From: Alphaproteobacteria bacterium
GTDB taxonomy: Bacteria > Pseudomonadota > Alphaproteobacteria > CADEGL01
DNA length: 64,000 nt
Direction of reading: 5' to 3'
NCBI GenBank assembly: GCA_026400755.1
Contig: JAPLOM010000029.1
Coordinates: 1 to 64,000, forward strand
Both the position numbers and the translations under genes were made by a program. Below the pieces are notes generated by a model. That model was not told the DNA's origin and made no database searches. It was given only the letters and a program-made list of their open reading frames with translations. Shown here piece by piece: positions 1 through 9,628 of this stretch (position 1 is its first letter; every line of letters begins with the position of its first letter).

Positions 1-10
1 GAGGTGCAAC

Positions 11-244
11 GTGATCAACTTGAAGCTGCGGCTCGCCGGCCTCGCGATAGGGACGAGCTTATTGACCGGATGCGCGACGGCTCGTTCTGATGCCGTCACC
101 TGTCTCCCGGTTCCAACCTACAGCCGGGAGTTTCTGGCGCGTGCCGCCGGTGAGGTCGGGAAGCTACCGGCTGGATCTGCTGTGGAGCAGATGCTGGGGG
201 ATTATGGAGTTGTGAGGGCCCAGGCGCGGGCGTGTCGAGGCTAG
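11..244 (+). CDS. Small lipoprotein, phage Rz1/o-spanin-like
   Basis: 77 aa; signal peptide with lipobox LLTGC; body 'TCLPVPTYSREFLARAAGEVGKLPAGSAVEQMLGDYGVVRAQARAC' resembles Rz1-like spanin lipoproteins of alphaproteobacterial prophages. Confidence 0.5.
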   Translation: MINLKLRLAGLAIGTSLLTGCATARSDAVTCLPVPTYSREFLARAAGEVGKLPAGSAVEQMLGDYGVVRAQARACRG

Positions 245-271
245 GGAGCCAGTTTTGAACATGGGGGAAGA

Positions 272-457
272 TTGTTAGCGCGGATTGAGCCGTATGGGGA
301 AAGTGGAAAATACCGTGTTGTGTTCTCAGAGCCGGCGAAAGAAATAAAACCGATCCCATACGGCAACGCCCCAAGCGCCTCTATGCAAGGGCCTCGATAC
401 AAGACATTTCAAAAACTGATGGCAGCAACGTCGGTTCAGGACCTCGCAGCAAGATAA
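272..457 (+). CDS. Short hypothetical protein or C-terminal fragment (TTG start)
   Basis: 61 aa ORF 'GKYRVVFSEPAKEIKPIPYGNAPSASMQGPRYKTFQKLMAATSVQDL' has a protein-like composition; no family recognised. Confidence 0.3.
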   Translation: MLARIEPYGESGKYRVVFSEPAKEIKPIPYGNAPSASMQGPRYKTFQKLMAATSVQDLAAR

Positions 458-569
458 TGAGCCTGGTCGCCTGACATTGATCCACTAGGCATCTTTATCA
501 ACTTGGACGATAGTTAAGGTCCGGTGGCGGATGGAGTATGTGTCAAACCAAAAAATCGAAGGATTTGAC

Positions 570-680
570 ATGATAGAATTCATTCGACCCGCAGCAATTG
601 TTTTTGGCCTTACACTCGCCACATCAGAAGCGTTTGCAGCTTGTGTCGGATATACAGGGCCTGGCGTGTCCGACACATCC
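570..680 (+). pseudogene. Truncated secreted protein (signal peptide plus first 'CVGYTGPG' unit)
   Basis: Reads MIEFIRPAAIVFGLTLATSEAFAACVGYTGPGVSDTS, then loses protein-like character and runs into the DUF2256 gene on the other strand. Confidence 0.35.
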
Positions 681-687
681 GCCGGCC

Positions 688-873
688 TCAGGAGCGCGCA
701 GGCCCCCGCTCGTCGCGGCAACGATCCGAGCAGTGGCGTACCTCGTCCCAGACCTTCGCCCATTTCTTGCGCCAGACGAAGGGCCGCGCGCAGACGACGC
801 AAAGCTTGCTGGGCAGGTCGCTCTTCTTGCGCATCTTCGCCAAGGCTGAATCGTTCGCTTGCATAAACCGCAT
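688..873 (-). CDS. DUF2256 domain-containing protein
   Basis: 'LCVVCARPFVWRKKWAKVWDEVRHCSDRCR' matches the DUF2256 CxxC...CSxxC pattern; divergent from the photolyase gene. Confidence 0.8.
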   Translation of the reverse strand: MRFMQANDSALAKMRKKSDLPSKLCVVCARPFVWRKKWAKVWDEVRHCSDRCRDERGPARS

Positions 874-937
874 CGCGCGCGCTTTCGTAACCTTAAAGCC
901 GCCTTCGTGATACGCTCACCCGCCACTGAATGGATCA

Positions 938-2482
938 ATGATGAAAAGCTTGCGTTTGGTGCTCGGCGATCAGCTCACGCATTCCCTGAGCGCGCTTAAC
1001 GGCCTCGATCCCGCGCAAGACGTGGTCTTCATGGCGGAGGTCGCGCAAGAGACAACTTATGTTCCTCATCACAAACAGAAGATCGTCCTGATCCTCTCGG
1101 CCATGCGTCATTTCGCCGAGGAGTTGATCAGCGAAGGCCTGCGCCTGCATTATGTGCGGCTCGAAGATCCCGCAAACACCGGCTCCTTCACCAGCGAACT
1201 TGCCCGCGCCATCGCCTTGCATCAACCAGACAGGCTCATCGCCACCGAGCCCGGCGAATGGCGGGTGGCGCAGATGATGGGCGAATGGTCCGCGCAATTT
1301 GGCATGCCTCTTGAGATCCGCGAGAACAATAGCTTCTTCTGCTCACGCAGTCGATTTGCGCGCTGGGCGGATGAGCGAAAATCCTATCGCATGGAGTTCT
1401 TTTATCGCGAGATGCGCCGCGAGACTGGGCTTCTAATGCAGGACGATAAGCCCGAGGGCGGCGAGTGGAATTTCGATAAGGAGAACCGCAAGGCCCTGCC
1501 TGCGCGCCTTGATTCGCCAAAGCGCAGGCGCTTCGAGCCCGACGCCGCAACGCGCGAGGTGATGACGCTGGTGGGTGAGCGATTCGCCCACCATTTCGGC
1601 GATCTCGAGCCCTTTGGCTGGGCCGTGACGCGGGCTGATGCGCTTGAGGCTCTTGAGCATTTCATCAGTGCCTGCCTGCCGCTTTATGGCGATTATCAGG
1701 ACGCCATGAAGGTGGGTGAGCCCTTTCTTTATCACTCCATCATTTCGCCTTATCTCAACTGTGGGCTTTTGACCGCACGCGAAGTCTGCGTGGCCGCCGA
1801 ACGCGCCTTTCGCGCGGGCCATGCGCCGCTGAACGCCGTGGAGGGTTTCATCCGGCAGATCCTGGGTTGGCGCGAATATGTGCGCGGCATCTACTGGCGC
1901 CATATGCCGGACTATGCCGATACCAACGCGCTTGACGCCCAGCGCCCCCTGCCTGAGTTCTTCTGGAGCGGCGACACCCGCATGAATTGCGTGGCGCAGG
2001 TGGTCGGTGAAACGCGCAGGAACGCCTATGCCCATCACATCCAGCGCCTGATGATCACGGGCAATTTTGCTTTGCTAGCGGGCCTTCAGCCGCGCGCGGT
2101 GGAGGAATGGTATCTCGCCGTCTATATAGACGCCTTCGATTGGGTGGAGCTGCCCAACACCCACGGCATGGTGCTTTTCGCCGATGGGGGTATGCTGGCC
2201 TCCAAACCCTATGCGGCCTCAGGCGCCTATATCAATCGCATGTCCGACTATTGCGGCTCGTGCGCCTATGACGTGAAAGAAAAGAGCGGAGAGAAGGCCT
2301 GTCCCTTCAACATTCTTTATTGGCATTTCCTCATCGAGAACCACGCGCGCCTCTTAGGCAATCCGCGCATGGCCATGCCCTATCGCACCCTCGAGAAAAT
2401 GAGCGCGGAGCGACGGGCACAGATCACGCAGGAGGCGCTGGCTTTTCTCGATGGTGGTGACAATCGGCTAGGGGCGAACTAA
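938..2482 (+). CDS. Cryptochrome/photolyase family protein, FeS-BCP (prokaryotic (6-4)/CryB-type)
   Basis: N-term 'LRLVLGDQLTHSLSAL'; Cys pattern C...CGSCAYDVKEKSGEKAC gives C-x2-C-x12-C spacing plus an upstream Cys (MNC), as expected for the 4Fe-4S FeS-BCP family. Confidence 0.92.
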   Translation: MMKSLRLVLGDQLTHSLSALNGLDPAQDVVFMAEVAQETTYVPHHKQKIVLILSAMRHFAEELISEGLRLHYVRLEDPANTGSFTSELARAIALHQPDRLIATEPGEWRVAQMMGEWSAQFGMPLEIRENNSFFCSRSRFARWADERKSYRMEFFYREMRRETGLLMQDDKPEGGEWNFDKENRKALPARLDSPKRRRFEPDAATREVMTLVGERFAHHFGDLEPFGWAVTRADALEALEHFISACLPLYGDYQDAMKVGEPFLYHSIISPYLNCGLLTAREVCVAAERAFRAGHAPLNAVEGFIRQILGWREYVRGIYWRHMPDYADTNALDAQRPLPEFFWSGDTRMNCVAQVVGETRRNAYAHHIQRLMITGNFALLAGLQPRAVEEWYLAVYIDAFDWVELPNTHGMVLFADGGMLASKPYAASGAYINRMSDYCGSCAYDVKEKSGEKACPFNILYWHFLIENHARLLGNPRMAMPYRTLEKMSAERRAQITQEALAFLDGGDNRLGAN

Positions 2483-2504
2483 TTCTCGCTCAACCTGTGA
2501 CGCC

Positions 2505-3230
2505 TCACCAGGGAATCGCAATGCCCAAATGATCGAAGAAGACGCCGGATTGATCTGGGCTTAAATCATCGATCACCCCAAGCAATCGCGCAGCTGACGT
2601 CTGCGGCGTCTGCACCTCCAGCCCATCCTTGCTGAAGGGCGAGGACAGGGCCGTGCGCACCGTGCCCGGATGCAGCGCCACGCATAAAGCCGCAGGCCTG
2701 CGGCGCTTCAATTCGATAGCCGCCGTGCGCACAAGCTGATTCAGCGCGGCCTTTGAAGCGCGATAGCCATACCAGCCGCCCAGATGATTATCGCCAATGC
2801 TGCCCACCCGCGCCGAGAGCGTGGCGAAGACCGCCTTGCCTTGGGGCGCCAGCGCGGGCAGCGCATGTTTCATCAAAAGGGCCGGACCAATGGCGTTGAG
2901 CGCGAAGGCACGGGCGAGCTTGGCGGCGTCAAGGTCGCGCCAGGTCTTTTCGGGACCCTGCGCATCGTCATGCAGAAATCCTGTGGCGTCGATGACGAGG
3001 CGTAACTCGCCAAGCGCCGCGACGGAGGCGACCGCATGGGCGATGCTCGCTTCGTCCGTAAGATCGAAGGAGGGTGCGCTGCGTCGGCTGAGTACCACCA
3101 CCGCAGCAAAATGATCGCTCGCGCGCAGATGCTCCACCAGCGCCGCGCCAACGCCGCCGCTGGCGCCGAAGACCACCGCGACGCCGCCCTGCGGGAGAGA
3201 AGACATCTGCACCGGCGCAAGCTCGTTCAT
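2505..3230 (-). CDS. SDR family NAD(P)-dependent oxidoreductase
   Basis: 'VVFGASGGVGAALVEHL' Rossmann motif and 'YGYRASKAALNQL' YxxxK; start taken at 3230, which overlaps the upstream stop. Confidence 0.85.
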   Translation of the reverse strand: MNELAPVQMSSLPQGGVAVVFGASGGVGAALVEHLRASDHFAAVVVLSRRSAPSFDLTDEASIAHAVASVAALGELRLVIDATGFLHDDAQGPEKTWRDLDAAKLARAFALNAIGPALLMKHALPALAPQGKAVFATLSARVGSIGDNHLGGWYGYRASKAALNQLVRTAAIELKRRRPAALCVALHPGTVRTALSSPFSKDGLEVQTPQTSAARLLGVIDDLSPDQSGVFFDHLGIAIPW

Positions 3231-3625
3231 GACTTCAGTTTCCCGAAGGTCTTCGACAGATAAGGCCGGATGGGCAGGAACAGGCGATAGCCGACTTCCA
3301 GCAGAGGCGTCACGCCCGGCAAGCCAGCGAGCCGCGCTGCCCAACGCCATCTGGGCAAACGAGTCCAAACCTCGACGAATGCGGCCGCGCCGGAAAGAAC
3401 ACGCCCATCGCTTGCGCGAACATGGAAGCGCTTCATTGCGCGCTCTTGGGTAATTCCCTCCGGAGGTATGCCGCCGGGTTCAGAAATGTCTACAAAACAA
3501 AGGGCGCTGTATTGATCCTTGCGCTGATAGTATCCGATCTCTGCCCGACACAGGGGACAGGAGCCATCAAAATACACCGTCGATTTAGGAAGCTGTGACT
3601 CCATGCTGATCTCCTGAAATTCCAA
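3227..3625 (-). CDS. DUF393 / DCC-family thiol-disulfide oxidoreductase-like protein
   Basis: 'VYFDGSCPLCRAEI' CxxC signature; 4-bp overlap with the downstream SDR. Confidence 0.88.
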   Translation of the reverse strand: MEFQEISMESQLPKSTVYFDGSCPLCRAEIGYYQRKDQYSALCFVDISEPGGIPPEGITQERAMKRFHVRASDGRVLSGAAAFVEVWTRLPRWRWAARLAGLPGVTPLLEVGYRLFLPIRPYLSKTFGKLKS

Positions 3626-3628
3626 TCG

Positions 3629-4261
3629 TCAGTTGATCAGCACCGGGTTTTTATGAATATAAGCATGATCTCCGATCTGTCGAACAAGGAACTCGGCGAC
3701 GTCGGCGCGAGAGATAATTCCATTGCGCCACTGAGAGGCCTCGGCAAGAATCCGGTAGCGGCCGGTCCGCGGTCCACTGGTCAGAACTCCAGGCCTCGCG
3801 ATCGTCCAATCAAGTTCGCTTTCCTTGATCAATTTCTCTTGCAAACTCTTATCGTCATAAGCGCGGCCGAATACGATCTGGAACGGCAACCGCTGAAGGC
3901 AGCTGATGCTGGCGCGGCTATCGCCAGCGCCAAAACCGGTCACACAGATCAAACGTTTGACACCTTGTCTTCTCATAGCCGCGATAAGCACTAGTGTCGC
4001 GTCCGAGAATAGATGAACAGGCCGGAACAAATCCCCTAAACCAACGCCGAGGGTCTGGATCACGACGTCCACCCCGACAAGAGCCGCCTCTACATCCTCA
4101 GCCTTCAACGCGTCACCCCGCATCTTCTCGAGGCTGGGATTTGAGACCGCAATTGCGGTAGCGGATCGAGCCAAGGCGCGCACATTATGACCGGCCTCAA
4201 GGGCTTGGCGTGTCGCTTCCAATCCGATTCCCTTGCTGGCGCCGACAATCAATACACGCAT
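3629..4261 (-). CDS. NAD(P)H-binding (atypical SDR) protein
   Basis: 'MRVLIVGASKGIGLEATRQAL' Rossmann start; 'WTIARPGVLTSGPRTGRYRIL'. Confidence 0.82.
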   Translation of the reverse strand: MRVLIVGASKGIGLEATRQALEAGHNVRALARSATAIAVSNPSLEKMRGDALKAEDVEAALVGVDVVIQTLGVGLGDLFRPVHLFSDATLVLIAAMRRQGVKRLICVTGFGAGDSRASISCLQRLPFQIVFGRAYDDKSLQEKLIKESELDWTIARPGVLTSGPRTGRYRILAEASQWRNGIISRADVAEFLVRQIGDHAYIHKNPVLIN

Positions 4262-4405
4262 GATGTACCCTTCATCTTGGAGTCATTGGAACCACCTCGA
4301 CTAAAACCTAGGTAGCGTTGCCTCTGTCGATCACGGCTATCGACCGGCTCGCCCGTCCGGGCCACACGCTATCGACGGATGGTTGAGGTCCATCGAGGCT
4401 ACCTT

Positions 4406-4834
4406 TCAGATAACCGACCCCTCGCGCTGGATGGCAATCCAGGCGGTTATTTTCTTGCCAACTCTGATCGGCAGCACCCGCCAGTACATGATGAAGGGGG
4501 TGCCATCTTTCTTGTAGTTGATCGCCTTGCCTTCAAATTTGCCACCCGACTTTAGCGCGTCGGAGAGCCTGGCGATCACTTTGGAATCCGTTCCTGGCCC
4601 TTGAAGAATACGCGGCGTCTTGCCAATGATTTCGGATGGGTCGTGGCCAGTTAGTTTTTTGAACGACTTGTTGGCGTAGATGATCTTGCCTTCCGCCGAT
4701 GCATCGGTGACCAGCACCGAGTCGAAGCTGTTTTCTGCCAAAACCTGGAGCAGGGACAACCCGCCATCAGCTCCATTCATCAGTTTCTCAAACGTTGCGG
4801 ACATTATGGATTCTCCATGATTAAGAGGCGCCAC
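4406..4834 (-). CDS. Short single-PAS/LOV-like protein
   Basis: 'NSFDSVLVTDASAEGKIIYANKSFKKLTGHDPSEIIGKTPRILQGPGTD' is LOV-like but has GKTPRILQ in place of GxNCRFLQ. Confidence 0.8.
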   Translation of the reverse strand: MAPLNHGESIMSATFEKLMNGADGGLSLLQVLAENSFDSVLVTDASAEGKIIYANKSFKKLTGHDPSEIIGKTPRILQGPGTDSKVIARLSDALKSGGKFEGKAINYKKDGTPFIMYWRVLPIRVGKKITAWIAIQREGSVI

Positions 4835-4864
4835 CTACGACCGATCCGGTCGGTGACGGGACGA

Positions 4865-5191
4865 TCATTGCTTGTCGAGTTGATCTTTGGAACTTTCCGG
4901 CTCTTGCCGGGCAGAACTACGGACAAAAATTTCAGGCTTCGCGGTAGCTGCTGTCCACGTCGCTACAGTGATAGTTGCGGCCCCTATTAGAACGGTATGG
5001 CCGATCACGCTGACCGCCATGAACGTGTAACTTCCAACAGCCACAGCAAAGGCAACGGCCCACATCAGACCGAGGGCCTGCAACACATAATGGCGCATGG
5101 CGACATCAGGAATGTGACGAAGCGGACTTACTTCGTGGTTGAAAACAAAATCCCAACAAAAAACGACGCTTTTCCTTAGCTGCGTAAGCAT
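4865..5191 (-). CDS. Small integral membrane protein
   Basis: 108 aa with two hydrophobic segments (ALGLMWAVAFAVAVGSYTFMAVSVIGHTVLIGAATI). Confidence 0.6.
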   Translation of the reverse strand: MLTQLRKSVVFCWDFVFNHEVSPLRHIPDVAMRHYVLQALGLMWAVAFAVAVGSYTFMAVSVIGHTVLIGAATITVATWTAATAKPEIFVRSSARQEPESSKDQLDKQ

Positions 5192-5594
5192 GCCTGATTA
5201 TCTTTCTATCTGTTTTTGCCATTAGCCGATAAAGCTCGCTTTAACGGCCGCAGAGTGGACTTCAACCCTAAATATCGGACTATTTTCGATTCGTGTAAAG
5301 TGACCCATGGATAAGTTGCCTTGCCCCCACTCGGTGGTTCGGGGGAATTGGATGCACACGGCGGGTCAGTGGATCTTCGTGACCGACAACCTTTCGCGGG
5401 GTGAGAGGCTGCTCCCAGAGACCCTTGGATTTTAGCTCATTTTCCTCCGCCATTCCTCATTTTGTATGCCAGCACTCTCCCGTGGTCGCGGAGTCAAACG
5501 AGACTCAGCTTCGGGCGCGGATGACGGCCGCAACCGGCTTGGCAACGGGACCTGCCCGAAAGAGGGCGCCTGATGTGTTTAGCGGATATTCACC

Positions 5595-6185
5595 ATGGAC
5601 AACCCTGAATCCTCAATTTTCCGCTTCAGTGAACTTACGCCGCGACCTTGGCCCAACGGGCGCGGGGTGACCCGTGACGTGGCGAACAAAAAATCAGGCA
5701 ATGGGTCTCATGACTGGTTGATCAGTATCGCCGAGCTTGTGGAGGATGCCGAATTCTCCCACTACGAAGGATGCAATCGCATCCTGACGTTGGTTCGTGA
5801 AAATTCCATCGATCTGCATATCAGTGAACTATCGCCGCTACGCTGCAATCCACTGGTGCCCGTGCATTTTCCAGGAGATAGACCCACCAGATGCACGATG
5901 GTCGGAGGCCCGTCGCGTGCTTTCAACGTTGTCATCAATCGCGAGCGAATGATGGGGGCGGTGTCCAGCGTCTTTATGAGTAGCAATCACGAAACCAAAG
6001 TGCCGCATTCTCCCGTGGCTATTCATTGCGTGGCCGGCACCCTCATGGTGCAAGGCGAGGTGTTGAGATCTGGCGATACGTTGGTGGCACCACGGGATCA
6101 TTCGCTCCAAACTCATGAAACGTCGGCGACACTTCTGGTCGTCAATGTTCAGGAGCGCAGCGGCGGTGTTGCAAGCTGTCGATGA
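5595..6185 (+). CDS. HutD/Ves family protein
   Basis: 'PWPNGRGVTRDVANK...DWLISIAELVEDAEFSHYEGCNRILTLV...FNVVINRERM' cupin-type HutD/Ves pattern. Confidence 0.85.
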   Translation: MDNPESSIFRFSELTPRPWPNGRGVTRDVANKKSGNGSHDWLISIAELVEDAEFSHYEGCNRILTLVRENSIDLHISELSPLRCNPLVPVHFPGDRPTRCTMVGGPSRAFNVVINRERMMGAVSSVFMSSNHETKVPHSPVAIHCVAGTLMVQGEVLRSGDTLVAPRDHSLQTHETSATLLVVNVQERSGGVASCR

Positions 6186-6377
6186 TGTGGGTCTGAATCC
6201 TTGACGAAAATAATTGTGGCTGGCACACAGTGCCTTAGTGCCAGGTAAGATTCTCGTCATATGATAACGTCCACTACCTGCTCTTCTAGGCTCTTTCTCA
6301 AAAACAGTTTGCAAAATGCTCCTCGCACCTTTGGCTTACGGTGGTTTGAACTAGCGTCAAATCTGCATGGGGGCTCG

Positions 6378-7136
6378 ATGTTCAAATTCGGCAAGTGGTT
6401 CGGCTGTCTTGTTCTTACTTGGGCATTCACGATTTCCGTCGGACAGGCACGGGCGCAAGGGATCCCGGTCAACTTCACCAATAATCAGGCAAAACCCATT
6501 CAGCTGAATTTTACGCTGTTGAATCACGCTGCAGGCCCGATCACGTGGGGCGCGGGATGCGAGCAGGCGAGCACCGCGGCATTTTCGAGCTACGCCACGA
6601 TCAAGCCGGGAACGACCTGCAGCGCGACGGTGGATCCATCAGCGGGCTCTTCGCGCTTTTGCGCGACCTTTGGTGGCGCCCCGGTTGACTGCATGAACGG
6701 TCAGAACCTTCATCTCACATTGATCGAAACAAATTTCGAGGCGTCCACGAACCCGGGTTGCTTCGGCAAAGGCGCGTGCGTCTGGTACGACATCAGCGTC
6801 ATTCCGTCGAATTGTACGGACCCGCTTTGGAAAGCGAACCGGTGCAGGGGAACCGGTGGAGCGTCCTACAATCTTCCCGTGACCCTGGCCTGTCAGGGCA
6901 ATCCGGAGATGCCGGTTTACATCTGCAAGGGGCCGCCCGGCACGAAGTACGGATCGGAGAAATATCCGAGCAATTGCGGCAATCCGGACGCGAAGTGCGC
7001 CACCGGCTCGCCAGGGTGCCGGCAAGGCGTCAGCGCTTATTTTTATCCGATGTTCGATCCGCCCGAGAACACCTACCAACCCAACGCCGTCTGTTTGAAC
7101 GGCACGTTCACGGCGACGTTCCCGCCAGGGTCTTAA
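6378..7136 (+). CDS. Secreted Cys-rich protein, weak thaumatin-like resemblance
   Basis: Signal peptide MFKFGKWFGCLVLTWAFTISVGQARA; many Cys; 'VWYDISVIPSNCTD...YNLPVTLAC' recalls thaumatin-fold motifs. Confidence 0.5.
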   Translation: MFKFGKWFGCLVLTWAFTISVGQARAQGIPVNFTNNQAKPIQLNFTLLNHAAGPITWGAGCEQASTAAFSSYATIKPGTTCSATVDPSAGSSRFCATFGGAPVDCMNGQNLHLTLIETNFEASTNPGCFGKGACVWYDISVIPSNCTDPLWKANRCRGTGGASYNLPVTLACQGNPEMPVYICKGPPGTKYGSEKYPSNCGNPDAKCATGSPGCRQGVSAYFYPMFDPPENTYQPNAVCLNGTFTATFPPGS

Positions 7137-7764
7137 GAATGCTCGACGCCTTGCGAACCGTGGCGACACCGAAGCATAGCCATAGGCCGGCAACGGCCAG
7201 TCCTCCGAGCACGTCAGAAAAAAAGTGCACGCCCAACGCCACGCGGCTTAGGGCAACGGCGGCGATGATGAGAGTTGCGACGGCCAGGATGCCCACGCGC
7301 GCTGAGCCGTCGGGTGTCGCGCGGTGCATGAGGATATAGGTGAAGAAGCAATAGACGGCCGCAGCGCCCGCCGTGTGAGCGCTGGGAAAGGACGGCGAGG
7401 CGGCGCTGGCCACCTCGAGGAAAACTGGCCGCTCGCGGTCGAGGATGAACTTCGTGCCCCACGTCATAGCCTCGGTGCCCAGGTACACGATCCAGAGCGG
7501 GCGCAAGAACGGGCGGCCCGACTCGTTCCATAGAAATCCCGTCGCCGTCAGCATGACGGCGAGTAAAGTAGCGCCTGCCCCCAAGGGCGTGACCCATAGG
7601 AAAGCCGTGAGCAACGGCTTGGTGCGCATCGGACTCAACGCCGCATCGACCGCAGCGTCGATGTTTTGTACGGCGGGTATCGCCATAGAGCCATAGGCCA
7701 GCGCCAGGAAGAGGGCGAGGCAGAATGCGGCAAGAAGCGAGAGCCTACTCACGAACGTACCCAT
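7108..7764 (-). CDS. PAP2-superfamily phosphatase
   Basis: KFILDRERPVF / SFPSAHTAG / SRVALGVHFFSDVLGG three-part PAP2 motif. Confidence 0.88.
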   Translation of the reverse strand: MGTFVSRLSLLAAFCLALFLALAYGSMAIPAVQNIDAAVDAALSPMRTKPLLTAFLWVTPLGAGATLLAVMLTATGFLWNESGRPFLRPLWIVYLGTEAMTWGTKFILDRERPVFLEVASAASPSFPSAHTAGAAAVYCFFTYILMHRATPDGSARVGILAVATLIIAAVALSRVALGVHFFSDVLGGLAVAGLWLCFGVATVRKASSILKTLAGTSP

Positions 7765-8549
7765 TTGCCATCCACGAAAACAAAGACTGACGTTTCTCGC
7801 GTTTCGAAATCCGCGCCGTTCCACAGCCGGATTGCGCACGTCGCACGATTGGGCGCTATTTGAAGGAGATTGTAGGAATTGGTCTCCCCTCTCAGGCGTC
7901 GCGAGATCGCCGTGCCCGCCTGGATCACCAGGACTTCGCGCCTGACGTCGACGGAATCCGGTGCGGATGCGGCGCTGAACGCGTGATGGTGATGGCCGCC
8001 CAGAACGATATGCACGCCCGCGCCGGAAAGCGCCTCCCGCGCCAGCACCGCGCGGCCGATCAGCGTGGAGGCCGTGCCCTTGGGCGCCAGTAGCGGGTGA
8101 TGCGCGGCAACGATGCGGGTCCGATCCGCCGGGACGTCCGCGAAGGCCGCGACCATGGCATGAGCCTGTTCCTTGGATATCCGGCCGTTGGCGATAGCGG
8201 CGGAGCGCGCGGTGTTGAGGCCCAACACGGCGATCTCGCCATCGTCGATGAAGGGGTGAAGATCACCCGTGATGAAGCGTTGGTAGCGGGCAAGCCTGCC
8301 CACGAAGCGCTGGATGAGGTTGTAGAGAGGAATGTCATGGTTGCCTGGCACGACGAGGACAGGCTTGCCGAGCCGATCAAGAAAGGACCGCGCCGCCTCG
8401 AACTGATGGATGCGGCCGCGCTGTGTCAGATCGCCCGTCACGACCGCGAGATCGGCGGTCTTCAGCGAAGCATCGGCCAGCAAGGCTTCGGCCACTTGAT
8501 CGTCGTGGCGTCCGAAGTGAAGGTCGGAGAGGTGCGCGATCGTCCTCAT
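7749..8549 (-). CDS. Metallophosphoesterase
   Basis: 'IAHLSDLHFGRHD...VVTGDLTQRG...VPGNHDIP...GGHHHH'. Confidence 0.92.
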   Translation of the reverse strand: MRTIAHLSDLHFGRHDDQVAEALLADASLKTADLAVVTGDLTQRGRIHQFEAARSFLDRLGKPVLVVPGNHDIPLYNLIQRFVGRLARYQRFITGDLHPFIDDGEIAVLGLNTARSAAIANGRISKEQAHAMVAAFADVPADRTRIVAAHHPLLAPKGTASTLIGRAVLAREALSGAGVHIVLGGHHHHAFSAASAPDSVDVRREVLVIQAGTAISRRLRGETNSYNLLQIAPNRATCAIRLWNGADFETRETSVFVFVDGKWVRS

Positions 8550-9511
8550 GACGCCGCGCTTTTGGGAACCAACACGCGCAGCGCGCGCGGCCGGATGCGA
8601 TAGTGCAGAGGGCCGTTCAGCAAAAGCGATTCGCCGTCCAATGCCACGTGGATAACTCGCCGGCGCGGCACGATGGTGGCTTCGGTAAGCCGCGCCTGGA
8701 GCAGATCCTGCTCGGCTTCCAGACGCCCAAACAGCGCGCGTAGGGCCAGCTTCAGCAAGGCGAAACGGCTGGGGCGGACGACCAGGCAGAGATAAAGCAA
8801 GCCGGAATCCAAACGCGAGCGCTTGGCGCTGCCGAAGACATCCAGATCGTATGGATTGTTCCCGATGAAAAGGCAGGGAGTCTGGTGATCCTCATGCCAG
8901 CCCTCGGCTTGCACGCAGAGCCGAGGTCGGGGTAGGCGCCACAGCATGACCAGGGCGGCTACGGCGGCCGCGGCCCACTTGGCCAGACCGCGACGTTGTA
9001 CGCGCTCGCGCGTAGCGACCAGGTGCGGATAGATACCGAGCGAGGAATTGTTGACGAACACCTTGCCGTTCACCTCGCCCAGATCGACGACAGCCGAGTG
9101 CCCCTCCATCACCACCCGCGCGGCGGCGTCGAGCGCGAGCGGAATGCCCAGGTCCTTAGCAAAGTGGTTGAAGGTGCCAAGCGGTAGGACGCCGAGCGGG
9201 ATGTCCGTGCCGGCTAGAATCGAGGCTGCTGCGTTGATGCTGCCGTCGCCACCGCCCACGACGACTACGTCGAAGCCGGGGGGTGAGTCGAGACCGCGAC
9301 GGATGGTGCTGGAAATGTCTCTGCCGCGGGCAGCCACGATCGTCGCATCGACGCCCTGTGCGTCGAACGCGGCCTTGACCAAGGCAAGCCCCTCCCGCGG
9401 CTTGTGCTGGGATAGTGTGCCGCCTTTGTGATTGAGGACGACTAAAACTCTCAAACCTGCCTCCAGGACGCGCTGCGGGGCAGGGACGGCGCCCATTTCC
9501 CTCAACGTCAC
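8546..9511 (-). CDS. Diacylglycerol/lipid kinase family protein
   Basis: 'LVVLNHKGGTL...VVVGGGDGSINAAASILAGTDIPLGVLPLGTFNHFAKDLGIP' DAGK catalytic motif; 4-bp overlap with downstream gene. Confidence 0.92.
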   Translation of the reverse strand: MTLREMGAVPAPQRVLEAGLRVLVVLNHKGGTLSQHKPREGLALVKAAFDAQGVDATIVAARGRDISSTIRRGLDSPPGFDVVVVGGGDGSINAAASILAGTDIPLGVLPLGTFNHFAKDLGIPLALDAAARVVMEGHSAVVDLGEVNGKVFVNNSSLGIYPHLVATRERVQRRGLAKWAAAAVAALVMLWRLPRPRLCVQAEGWHEDHQTPCLFIGNNPYDLDVFGSAKRSRLDSGLLYLCLVVRPSRFALLKLALRALFGRLEAEQDLLQARLTEATIVPRRRVIHVALDGESLLLNGPLHYRIRPRALRVLVPKSAAS

Positions 9512-9628
9512 GCCGCGTCCGCGGTTCCGAGCCTACAGCGCCTTCGCAAGGCATGGGAGCGTCGTCGGGAGTGACGGCTACGGTTGGCCTGCTTGTTCGC
9601 CTCCGCGCGCACGGCCATACTCACGGTC

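Noticed and set aside
873-938. RpoE/ChrR-type promoter between DUF2256 and photolyase (TGATCC-like on minus strand at the photolyase start)
   Set aside because: Spacing and -10 match were not convincing by eye; needs a motif scan.
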